Origin: Whitmania pigra
Lineage: Eukaryota > Annelida > Clitellata > Hirudinida > Haemopidae
NCBI GenBank assembly: GCA_021613335.1
Contig: JAJTWR010000481.1
Span: 2,997,501-3,061,500, forward strand
DNA length: 64,000 nucleotides
Reading direction: 5' to 3'
Made by a program: the position numbers and the translations under genes. The notes under the pieces are model-generated. The model had not been told where the DNA came from. It made no database searches and saw only the letters and a program-made list of their open reading frames with translations. Below are positions 46,243 to 57,890 of this stretch, one piece after another (the first letter of the stretch is position 1; each line of letters opens with the position of its first letter).

Positions 46243-49117
46243 GATGCTGCCAGCCTTTCAATAATCTATTTATAACAAGATTTTCTTCAATTAATGTCAT
46301 ATAAATTTAATAATGTTTTTAATCATTTAAATCATAAATCACAATGTAGGGAAAATATTATTATATGTTATATTCAGTAGTACCACAGCATAGTATCTGA
46401 GCACTGATTTTAATAATAATAATAATAATAATAACCATTTCAAATGTTTTTATAGAGTTTTTGTTGATGAATAAATATGTTACAGTACCATAAGCAGATA
46501 TTGCAATAATTGAAAATGTACTCTGAAAAAAGTGAATAAAAACCTAATTATTAATGCATGTATCACATCTGGAATATATCTTAAGCTTAAGCTTAACAAA
46601 GGTCATATGAAACACTCAGAGATTTCATCCACTTTAATACAACATAACGATAATGAATAACCAGTATTTGGATCTGGATTACGAAAGATTTTAAAATGTA
46701 GAACAAAATGGTAATATTTAGAGATAATCAGTATCAACATCACAAAAATAATTTTTGTTTTATGGATGTGGTTGATGCTCATTAATATTATGATGATGAT
46801 TATCACATGGTGGAACTCGAAAATTAAAAAATATCGAGAATCAATATTGTTGGAAAGCTGAAGCTCATCAAAATAAAAAAAAATAAGAAATTGGTGAAAA
46901 TAGAGAGCTTTATTTTTCAAAAAACTGTTAATAAAAGACATGAGATGAATTAATAAATTTATTGGCAGTGTCAAAAGACCATTTGCAAAGTTGACATCAG
47001 TAAACAGTTTACATCATAATATTGTTTACATAAAAATTTTATTCAAATTCGGCTGAACGTAACAGGTGATGGAATTGCATGCAATGAACACTGAAATCAT
47101 TCACAAAAGAATCCACATTCTGTCAATCCAGATGATTCACTCAAGTTGCAGATTATCAATTTCTATAACTAAACCAACAAAATTCTTTCATTAATGCCAT
47201 TACTACAGAATGCTCATTTCAAATATAATATCCCAAATATAATTGTGATGTTTAGATAAATTCCATTTAAATTTAAGCAATAAATTTAGAAAATTTAAAT
47301 TATCAGGATAAAAATAAAAAAGGGTTAAAAAAATAATGTGTCAATTTCCATCAGGGCATTTTCTCCCAAAGCACAAAATTATAAAAAAAATCTATCAATC
47401 ATATATTTTTAATTAATTAGGCTCAACTTTATATAAAGCTGAACTTATAAAAGTCGCTTTTAAGAGAAACTATTTTGACATTTAACTGCAGCGGTGCAAA
47501 CAACCAAAACGATCAGGTGCGAAGTTAGCATAGCAATTAAAAAAAAAACAAAAAATGAATCCGTATAAACTGAATTATCGATTATCATTTGCATGGAACA
47601 AGCGATCAATTCACACTCAGATGACTTCTAATGTCTCATGGTGAACGTGATATTGTGTTTATGCGCGTTAAATTGTCACATCCGGCGTCATAACCAACTT
47701 GTGACTCGAACTGCATTCCTATAAGCGTGACTCCTTCCGTCTTTTATTTATTGTCTGATCAAAGTTATTACGTCGGTCAAAGATAAGTGACACTACATAA
47801 TCGTCCTTAAATCGGACGGAAACATCATCATATTACTAATGGACGTCACATACAAGGCCCCGCTCGAATCTCGTTCGTCGCCATATATTTATAAATTATA
47901 ATAATTTCAAAGCTCGTACGCCATTAAAAATAATAATGTCAGCCTGAACACGCCCGCCACTTGTTCACTCACTTTGATGTGTCAACGGAAAAATTAACGA
48001 GATTCAATTTGACTTCAAAAAGGAATTGATCCAGCAATAAAACAATACGGAAACAATCAGCAACCTCGCTCGGCATTAAGGCCTCGTATATGGCGTTTGC
48101 AAAACAAAGAGGCTTCGGGCATCGTTGCAGTCAGCCGAATTTCGGTGCTAAAATAAATTATCATAATTTATGATAATACCTTTGTATTATGTTAATTATT
48201 TAATTTAATAATTAAAATTATAACTTATGCTGATTTATTCTGTAGTTGGACAAACTAGTTTTGGAAGAATTCCTGCATTTCACAAATATTTATACATCGC
48301 CTAATACTTATTTCGAGCTTTCTTTTAACAGTTCCATGGTTCAGTTTATGATAAGTACATTAGCAGTGATTATTAATAAATTAGTTTAAGGTAATTTTAG
48401 AGTGGTTAATAGCAAACGATTGTATATAAATCTGCAAAGGAACAAAGCCATCATTTATTATTTCGTCGAAAAAATGGTGATAGTGATGAAGGTAAATATA
48501 AAACTTATTAAATGAAAATATAGATTAATTGAAACAGATATTTAAGAAGCGACTCAATAGCAGAGTAACTAGAAAAAAAGCATTCCAGAATACAGAAGCT
48601 GATGTACTTCAACTAAATACTGTGGAATGTTTTTTAAAAGTGGTTATTCTTTTCATGATATGGAGATCAACAGATATTGAATAGTTCCACTAAGTCCAAT
48701 AATGTAGGTCCAATAATAAGAAACTCTCCCTTAAGCCAAGCTTAAAAGATTTAATTCAAATTATCTATTCTAGATTTGCTGCTATTTGATGATCAAAGAG
48801 CCATTACATCCCTTTGGGACTTGACAGAATTCTCTTAGATTCCTGTCGAAAGATTAAAGCTTATCAGCTTTAATTATCTCTCAATGAATTAAATTGAGCA
48901 TTTTTTGGTAGGGTTTTATGATCTTCGGAACAAATTGAAAAGTTTAGTGTTTGATTTATTCACACATTAAAATAGATTTTTTTAATTGATGTCCACGTTC
49001 CATGTGTCTGGAGAACATTAGCGGATAAATTGATTAAATCTTACCCATTATTTAATATTTACACAGTAAACAACGAAGCTCCATCACTTAAAACATACTC
49101 ACTCGAAGCACCTGGTT
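46243..49117. other. Intergenic between divergent POU6F and LACTB-like genes
   Basis: No gene was recognised in 2.9 kb. A GTCGCCATATAT motif at about 47,876-47,887 resembles the one near HNRNPK and could mark a transcription start. Short frames near 46,603-46,974 lack motifs. Confidence 0.5.
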
Positions 49118-51478
49118 ATGACGGTGTTGCGCAAGTTTGGTATTTTGACTGCCACTGGAGTGCTTGGATTTTACGGTTACAGGAGTTTTTTCAACCCCCA
49201 AGATGAAATTCTACTCTCAGAATCCAATAAAGCAGAAATGCAAAAAGCAATAGATTTCTCTAGGCACTTACTTTTGGATTTGCAAGTAATGTGATCATTA
49301 ATTTTAACAATTAGTTTTTTTTAAAAATAATTTAATGTTATATTTCATTTCAACTTATCAGAAAAATTCATCCATACCTGGGTTGACTGTTGCAGTTTCA
49401 GTGAATGGAAGTATTATTTGGAGGGAGGGTATGTTGAATATTGGAAGTTTTTAATTTTTTGACTATGTGGGATTAAACAAACATTGATTTTGATTTTTTA
49501 ATTTTTCAATAATTTCATTTGAATAAAGTAGAATGATTTTCTAAGGCTTTGGGTACAAAGATCTGGAAAATAAAAGCTTATGCTCACCAAAGACTGTCAT
49601 GAAAATAGCCAGCATTAGCAAATGCATCACGTCAATCATTATGGCAAAAGAGATTGAACATGGGAGATTGAATTTAGATGAGAATATTTGTAACTATGTT
49701 ACTGAGTGGCCTGCAAAATATTGGGAAAAGCAGAAGGTCTGGGGTCATAATTATTATATTTAATTATTAAATTAAATTTAATTTATTTAACTTTGTTACA
49801 TTTTAGATCATTTTGACTTTAATTTGAAAGCCTTTATCAGAAAACCATTGCTGTTTTAGGTGGATATTACCCCCAGACTCTTGGCTTGCCACATGGGAGG
49901 CATAAGAGGATATCGACCAATCAAGAATGATGATGTCTTGCCTGTAACTATCTTTTCATCTTGTTCAGTTAACTACTGTTTTTTTTTTATATATTTGGGT
50001 AAACACAACTTGACTGTGCCTGTGATAACATTTGGTCTTCAGATGTCCGTTCTTGGTTACCACCATGATTCCAGTTTACAAAGTTTTAAACTGGAAAAAT
50101 TTCCAATTGCAATTTGAGAGTGTTCAAATTAATAGTTACATTTTCAGGCTTTTAGATATGCTGAATATTCAATTAGTGAAAAGTTTAAGAATGTAAAGGA
50201 TGCTCTGAAATTGTTTCAAAGTGACCCTTTGGTTGCAAAACCAGGTGCATCTTATTTTTGGGCTTGTTTCTATACATTCCATTCATCATTCTCAACTAAC
50301 TTGATTTGTTTCTTTCAGGCGAGAAGTTTGTTTATTCAAACCACGGCTACACTTTGCTCAGTGCAGCCCTTGAAAGGACATCTAAGAAAAGTTTTCGAGA
50401 GCTCCTAGAGGATACTTTTCGAAAGTTCGGAATGAGGACCTCGTTCGTCGATGATCCTCACAAAATCATTTATGACATATCCAGGTACTTTTTGCATGCA
50501 GGTAATTTCCATCATTTGATTTGCTGACCGAGAGTTTAGTTTTGTTTTGGCGAAAAATGTATGCCCTGTAAACTTCAAAATTGAAATTTGAGCTGATGTC
50601 TTGTTATTCAATAAGCTTAGTGTTGAGTTATTTGGAGACTGATTTTTTATTTGTTTTCCACTATTGGCACCTCTGATGCACATGACATCCTACAAATTAA
50701 TTATTATTGTTATTATTATTTTTGTTATTGTTGTTATTATTATTGTTGTTGTTATTTTTTTTTATTAAAAATGGCTTTCATTTTTATAGGCAGTACAGTG
50801 TCCAAGATGGAAAGATTGTCAATGCTCCTTATGTAGAGAGTTCATTCAAAATAGCGGCTGCGGGAATGTTGTCATCGTCGGTAGATTTGGTTCGATTCGC
50901 GAATGTCCTTCTACAAAGTTATTTCATTGGTGAAGAAGAACCAAACTCTAAGGAGTGTAGTTCCATTGAAAGGTACTTAAAAAAGGAGACCCTGGACATG
51001 CTGTGGACACCTGTAACTGGAACGTCGGTCAGTTGGCACGACAATGGCAGATACGGACTCGGATGGCAAATTGTCGAGTCAAAAGACAAAAACCGAGTTT
51101 ACACGGGTCACACGGGAAGGTCCATAGGGGCAAGTAGTGTGCTTCTGATTTCAATTCCTTTGAATGGTGGAGAAGAATCAAAAGGATTTGAACTGCCATT
51201 CTCTCCCAGTATGTTTAATTTATTAATCAGCCTTATTGCAATGTTCTTCTTAATTTTTATCAATGTGACCAATAGCAGAGGTTATTCATTGTAATAAAAA
51301 AAGGCTTGTCACTAAATGCTCAAATAAGTCATCATTAATCATTATTTCAGGGTCAAATAAACAGGAAAGTGTAGTTGTTGCCATTCTCTCGAATTTGGAG
51401 GGAATTTCACTCGGTCCAGTAGCTATGCAAATTGTGGATAGTTTTGAGTTTGCTTCCAAAGGTGATTTAAACAAATGA
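49118..51478 (+). CDS. LACTB: LACTB-like serine beta-lactamase-fold protein
   Basis: Eight exons: 49118-49285, 49362-49428, 49546-49736, 49860-49943, 50148-50244, 50319-50484, 50790-51208, 51351-51478; phases close to 439 residues. The N-terminus (MTVLRKFGILTATGVLGF) is basic then hydrophobic, as for a mitochondrial protein. The active-site SxxK is Ser101-Ile-Ser-Lys104 in the family phrase VMKIASISKCIT. The second motif is Tyr208-Ser-Asn210 and the third His365-Thr-Gly367. Other family matches are GFGYKDLENKSLC, KFKNVKDALKLFQSDPL, HGYTLLSAALERTS and LWTPVTGTSVSW. Mammalian LACTB is a mitochondrial filament-forming protease related to bacterial penicillin-binding proteins and affects lipid metabolism. 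This copy lacks the long charged insertion of the human protein (547 residues) after the SHLSG position, which here reads CHMGG. It converges with ADGF copy 2; the 3' ends are about 325 bp apart. Confidence 0.92.
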
Positions 51479-51803
51479 TCAAGTTTGCAGAACTTGTAGA
51501 GAGTTAGTTTTGGTTTTATGGTTTTGTCCTAGAATCTTTAGTAAAAAAGATATTATTAAACACAAATTCAGTAGATTATTTATTTAATTTTCTGAAAATA
51601 AATCATGAGAATTTTGTAATTAAGCAGTGTTTATCCATGCCATAATGTTACATAATTTTATTTCAACATTTTCAAGGCTTATAGCAGAAGTTTGAAAGGC
51701 AAATAAAAGCAAATAAATTTTTAGCATTTCAATGTATTCAAGGAAGGAAGCAAGCCATAAAATAAATGCTTAACTTTTTCAACTTAACTTTTGCCTGAGA
51801 TGG

Positions 51804-54439
51804 TTAAGGAGATTGAAGTTTGTGTAATAACCACTCGATGAAAGCCGTATTAATTAAGAGGTAACTTGTAAAAGTTTGAGTGTCCACTCTGCTCGAATGG
51901 CTCATCAACCCTCGCCTGCGGGACATTTCCATGGTGTAAGTAAAATTGAAAGTTGTGTTTTGAAATGTTGTTCCATCGAGAGATATGCTGATGGGGAGCA
52001 ATGCGGTTTGGCAATCTGGACATTCTGGTGCTCTGCACAAGAGGTGTTGATTCGATAAATAAGTTGCATCTGAAACAATATCACCGAATTTGCAACTGAT
52101 CTTTTTGCATATGGAGACTTCAAAGTTTCTCCCAAACACGTGAACTTTTGTTCCTGCTGGACCACTCTTAGGTAAAACTTCATTAAATTTGGCAAATATT
52201 TCTTCATTCTTAGATTCCTCTGCAAAATTTCTATTACAAGCTTTCTTTTTCATATCTAGGATGTATTCATTCCAGCTTGGTTTCCAGTGATTCTCTATTG
52301 CATCTTGCTTTTCATCTTCTGTCATTCCACTATACTGCAAGGAGTTCAGTGCTAATTTTCTTAAGTCTGCCAAATTCAAGCCCCAACCAACGTAGGCTGC
52401 GTACCAATCCAGTACCATTCCATCATCCCAACCAAAGGGTGCTTGGTCATCTGAGCCCAAAACAACTGGAATTCCTTCTCTGAATAAGAGTTGTCCAAAA
52501 TGATTCCTCAGGTCAGGATCATAGCCAAGTATCTAAATATCATTTAAAAGAGTTTAAATCCTCTAACACATTACATACAATGTTTTTTCATGCTTACCTG
52601 GTTGCTTGTAAGGCAAACTTCAAATGCAACATTTTTTTCTTTGAGAAGTTGTCTCAAGTAAGGGATTTTAAAATATCCTTTTCCATGCCCCACGCGCCGG
52701 GTTTGCAAAAGAAATACTTCATAGGCATTTTGTAAGGCAGGCAAGAGATCGTCTTCTTTTTTTCCAGATAAGAGATCGTCCGGCCAATTAGTTTCAACGG
52801 CGTGCAGGTACAACGGGATTGAATTCCGTCCTCTAAGGTAGTTCTCTACGAAATATAAGTTGGAGTAACCTTCATCTTCTTCATTCGCTGTATCAAATCC
52901 AATGACAAATGTCGGATACAGTTTGTGAAGTTTAATAGCGTCGTCGAAATTCTTTTGAAATTCTACTCTGGATTTGCTGCGAAAAGCACTTGCGATAGTT
53001 TTGTGGCCAACGAATTGCGGATTTTCAGATTGAAATTGTTTGATTAAATCAAGCATCATATCTATTTCAAACGTCAAATTCGAATTAAGGTATCTTTTCC
53101 CATTTGTGGCACTGCTGGCACCAGTAAAGTCGAGCTCATAAAGCGTGGTGGGACCATAAAGTCTTCTGGTTTCCATGTAAATTACTCCCTCGCGCATGCT
53201 TTCTTCATACATGGCCTTCAAGTATTTAAATTTCACCTCGATATTATCGATAACTTGAGACGATGAAGCAAATATCAGTTTGCTAAATAGTTTCCATCTC
53301 AGTTTCGAATCAGTGGGGTATGGAGCCCCGTCATCAGTAAAGATGCTAACGAGATTCGATTTCTTCAATATAAAATCTTTGGAATACCCGGAGTCTTTGA
53401 CCTAAGAGGTGGGTATACATTTTAACGATTGAATACTTCTTAAAACAGGAAAATTAAAGCAACCTTGATCCAGTTTTCATCTGCCGGTGGGTTTACAAAG
53501 AAGTCCAGCCCCCAGAATTTGCTGGGGTTGACGCTAACGTTTGATGGAAGGACCACGTATAGGTGGTCAAAGTCTTTACAACTCCACAAGATGTCGAACA
53601 AGGCTTTCTTGCTGAGTTGTTGAGCTTGTTATTTAAAATAATTGAATGAAATGAATGACATACGTCTCAAAATATCAAATGTTTTGTTTTAACAATTTAC
53701 CTGGGTATAATAGTATTAATAACATCATATAAAAAAAATCGCTCATTTATATGGCGCCTTATGCATGGTGTCAGAGGCGCCTTGATCCCCGGATTGCCAT
53801 CCCGACGAGATGAATGGGTCTTCAGGTGACTCTTGGAGAGCTCCATTGTCGACTGAGAGGAAATGTTTGTTAATTTATTGATCTATGCAGTTTCGTTAGA
53901 TGGCACAGATGTGATGGATTGGATGTAGCTAGCGTGCTTTAGGCGATGACATTTTAAAGATGATGCAAAAGTGGATGGCAGCTTGTGTGGTTGCATGAGG
54001 CATTAAAAGCTGTTAATGTTGATATCGAGGAGGATGCATTTGGCAAGGTTGTGAGAAATGAGAGAGGACTAAGCGTGCGAGAGGAACGGGCGGATATGTC
54101 GGATTGCCTGGGTAGTGATGGTAACGTATAAATAATGTTAACTAATTTTAATAATTATAGTTAAAGCAAAAGTACGGAGATTTTTATTGCCTAGAAGAGC
54201 CTCTATTCCGAAGGATTAGATCAATCATCGTATTATTAATATTATTAAATTATATATTATTATATTACACAATATTAATAAGAGTTTCGATGCAAAACAT
54301 GGCAGAATAACATTTCATATAACAGAAAAGAAATGCAATTGAAACTCGAAGCAATAAAACCCCACTCGAACTCGGAACAACAATTGCAGAAAACTTAAAC
54401 AGGTCAAGGTTAAGAAAATTAAATAGTCTGCGCGGTCAC

Positions 54440-54471
<32 letters not shown>

Positions 54472-57400
54472 TAATAATAATAATAATAATAATAGTAATA
54501 ATAATAATAATGATAATAATAATAATAATAATAATTTTATAATTATAATAATAGTAAACTATAATAATATGAGTAATCGTTGCGAGGAAATGGTTAATCA
54601 ATGCAGCTTCAATCAATACCCTGTTTCCACGAAAATAAGCCCTAGCATGATTTTTCAGGGTGCTCCTAATTTAAGCCTTAACCGAAAGTAAGACCTAGTT
54701 AAGGTCGTCAGCCGGCATTTAAGATCGTATCATAGGTCTGCTGGGACACACAATAATGTATTGAATTGTAAGTTATTAATTTAATCAGTATATAAAATCA
54801 GACATCCCAGCGGGGGGCCATCCAGTTGGCAGTTGGCATGGGCCCAGTCGCATCACTTGCGCTTGTATTGTTACAAGAACAACTGACTAACCTTGCTTTA
54901 ATCAGTATTGAACAAGAATTCATCACCAGAGATATAAAATGTGAAGTAGTTCAAGTGTTTTGTGACAGGAAATCCAATTTAGAGAATCGAAATTAATAAA
55001 TGTGGCTGAGTGCTGAAGTATTACATATATATTTAATTTCTCTATATATGTATTTAATTTGAATAAAGTTTGTATGTCATGTTTTCTTTAAAGGCTAACC
55101 TGATTAGTAATAGTAGAGATATCCTAATAATATTATCCTAACTTCATAAGCATAAAATACAAAGTCTAAATATTCCGTGTCCGATCGTCTAAAATAAGCT
55201 AAAAGTACCAATGTCCAATTCTAAAAGACTTTCTGGAGGAAGGGTGGGGGCAGCACAGTGCAATGGGATGGAAGGGGGAATGAATTAGGGAAAGAGCAGC
55301 TTAGGGGCATCCAATAAAGGGGTTGGCCCCTAGCATCAAAGAACCTTTGCACGCCGGAATCTGATTTTTTTTTCAAAAATACTCTGAAGGGTTTTCTAAC
55401 ATTCTTGTAAAATAATACTCTTGTTAATAAATAATTAAAACCGTATTCCTTGCCTTTTGTAGCACATTAATTTGTGTAACGTGAAAAAATGTTCTGATGG
55501 GTTGTTGATTATACAAACATAAGACACCCCCGAAAATGAGTTCTAGCGCGCCTTTTGTGGCAAAAGTTAATATACGACCAATCTTCAGTCGTGCAACGGA
55601 TTATAATCAACTAACTAAATAAATAAATACGACCAATCTTATTTTCTGTCTTATTTTCGGGGAAACGCGATATCAAGCATGTGGCGTTCGTTTGATGCCT
55701 TCTGCAATCGAATATAAAAAAATTAAAAGTAAAACATACATTCATGGGAATGTAAATTTCCTCCTTTTGGAAATTTGACAAGGCTTTGATACAATGCAGA
55801 GGAACGGATTTTAGGAAGGGCCTCTTCTAGTGGTCGTGAGATTGGTAAGCCGGATTCGCGATTTAACTCCATTTCTTTCCACTTGAGGTACCCCAAATAT
55901 TGGTCCACTATTTTTTCATCCTGCGGTGAACGAGTGGAAAAGTGATTGGGCTTTGGAAGATGTTTGTTTGTTTGTTTGTTTCAAGACGACGAAACCTATT
56001 TTCCCAGTCACGAAGTAGTCTTGAAATTTCGTCGAAACATAAGCCACTTAAATTACTTTAGGCTTTGTCATTAATATGTCATTATTAACATGTCATACAT
56101 CTACGACAACATTCGGCTTCAGAAGTGACGGAGTGAAGTGACAACGAATAAAACAAACCCGTCCAAAATGCATATAAATAATGGCTCTTAAAAAAATGTG
56201 TCGTTAAAAGTACATCAACATGATAAATAGGTTCTTAAACGGTTAACGTTTTTTAAGTATTTTTTGTTTATGCGGTTCATCAAAGTGAACACATCATCAC
56301 ATCACAGGGTGATTAGCCAATCCTTTTCATAATATTTTTATGCAAACCTATGCCTTTGCTTTGGAGGTTACTACATTAGTCTTCTTAAATCAAGACTATT
56401 AAATCTTGCCCTTAAATCAGTGCACATTTTTGATATGTTATGTTATCACTCATTTCTTAGGCTTAGTCTGTTTTTCTTTTGAACTCAACTTTTAGACGGC
56501 AAATCACTTTGTTCGCTTCATTTAAAACAGATCGCATGCCATTTTTATACTGCTTCTTAAGAATTAATATATTTCGTCCATTAACTACGAGCATGTTTTG
56601 GAGTTATGTACCAGTATACATCCACATTTATTGATTAATGTAGTGTACTAAAGTGTAGCGTCTTATCATTTGCAATCTTGGATAACTAAATGGTATTGTG
56701 CAATAATTAATATGTAATAACAACGTATTTTTATTTTTAATTACAATTTTCCTGCAACAACCACTAGAAATGCAATTATTACTAATTATCTCTTGTAACT
56801 GTTATGGAAATTCCATTTAACTTTGAATTAATTTATTTATTTCGTGTTATACAGCTGCTGCTGAGGCACTTTAAATTTAGTTTAATGTACACGATTAAAT
56901 ATGATTTTAATATATATTTATACATATATATATATATATAGATTATTTGGAAGCTCGAAGCTCTCTTGGTTAGATGAACTTAGAAACTCCTACCGCGGAG
57001 CTAACCGACAGGGAATCATCAGAGGAGTGCCCCCGTCATCAAACGTTTCGGCCCAAACTCCTGACGTTCTCGAGGGGTGGGCCACACCCGTTGATCAGGC
57101 GGGTGTCCCTGTCGGTGAAAACCATACCTATCCGACTTCATCGTAACGCACCGCACGTTCTATGGTTATCGATGAGATTCACGACGACCTTTGCGCATAA
57201 ATCTCATATAATGCACACTGAGCGTTATAATTTCTTTGAAGCGGCCGCCGTCACTTAGAAATATATGCTCACCGTACGTTATATTGAAGTTTGTTATGAA
57301 GTTTGCATCTGTTTTAATAAATTAAAGGTGGAGATTTGGTTCTTGTGATCTTTTGAATTTTAAATTGAAAAACACCTCTGATGAGTGAACGCTACGAAGA

Positions 57401-57890
57401 CAAATATTTAACGTTGAATTACAGATCGCTTTCTCCAGACGCTTTGATTATTTGGGTAGTCCTTACGAGGCTGCTTTGGAATTTGGTACTCTCACAATGA
57501 CAATGTGATTACATTTTACGATTAATGTTGTTGGAGTCGCTATATAAAAACCTTAGGTATATATATATATACACCTAATAGATATATGTGTGTGTAAATC
57601 ACAGATTCTAATAATGAAAATGAATTATTAGCTATTGAATTACTATTAAATTGTTAAAGATTTTAAAATACCGTATTGTCACATATCTGGAAAATCTTGT
57701 ATTTCCTTACCTCAGAAAGCGTTGCATTTCGTCCCTCAAAATTCTTTTGAGCCTCTAAGAGATCATCTCTTTGTTCCAAGTATTCGTTTATGGTTTTAGG
57801 AAAAGTCATCATTTTCAGAGGACTGGATTTGGAACTACCAAGCAGAACCAAACAAACAACAACACTTCGCAAAATAATAGTGATTTCCAT
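51804..57890 (-). CDS. ADGF: Secreted ADGF/ADA2-type adenosine deaminase, copy 2, with C-terminal IPT/TIG domain
   Basis: Five exons (high to low): 57890-57711, 55920-55740, 53624-53464, 53401-52598, 52532-51804; 684 residues. Intron phases (0,1,0,0) and exon sizes mirror copy 1. The signal peptide is IILRSVVVCLVLLGSS. The metal-binding HSH is at 117/119 (FPKGGNLHSHE), followed by LYLHAVETNWPDD with the His/Glu pair, RRVGHGKGY, FEVCLTSNQ, and Asp-Asp 470/471 in LGSDDQAPFGWDD, where the family proline after DD is Gln. After WKPSWNEY, residues about 556-640 form an IPT/TIG-like fold (LPKSGPAGTKVHVFGRNF, SCKFG, LLCRAP). The end (TSYLLINTAFIEWLL) is hydrophobic, possibly a GPI or membrane anchor. 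Exon 3 acceptor (ATAACAAG) is weak but required by phase. The role is extracellular adenosine to inosine conversion if active. Minus-strand AATAAA sites lie at about 51,577 and 51,660. Confidence 0.91.
53739..53790 (-). mobile_element. SINE 3'-tail fragment in ADGF copy 2 intron 2
   Basis: CATTTATATGGCGCC and GCATGGTGTCAGAGGCGC here are, in reverse, the tail of the SINE at 43,531-43,725 (GCGCCTCTGATGCTATGCAT and CTATATAAATG). Only the tail can be recognised. The following sequence to about 54,130 looks repeat-like but I cannot assign it. Confidence 0.5.
54437..54570. repeat. AAT microsatellite
   Basis: About 130 bp of AAT with GAT and AGT interruptions in intron 2 of ADGF copy 2. Confidence 0.9.
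54617..55671. mobile_element. Candidate DNA transposon with terminal inverted repeats
   Basis: The left end reads TACCCTGTTTCCACGAAAAT. The right end read in reverse is TATCGCGTTTCCCCGAAAAT, followed on both sides by AAG. GTTTCCCCGAAAATAAG-type ends are known from non-autonomous DNA transposons in many animals. About 1.05 kb lies between, with no open frame I recognise. The phrase TACGACCAATCTT occurs twice near the right end. The target duplication is not clear. Confidence 0.5.
56950..57255. other. GC-rich islet in ADGF copy 2 intron 1
   Basis: About 300 bp are clearly richer in G and C than the surrounding AT-rich intron, with many CG dinucleotides. Two plus-strand frames of 81 and 94 codons overlap it, neither recognised. 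It could be an inserted element or a regulatory island. Confidence 0.35.
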
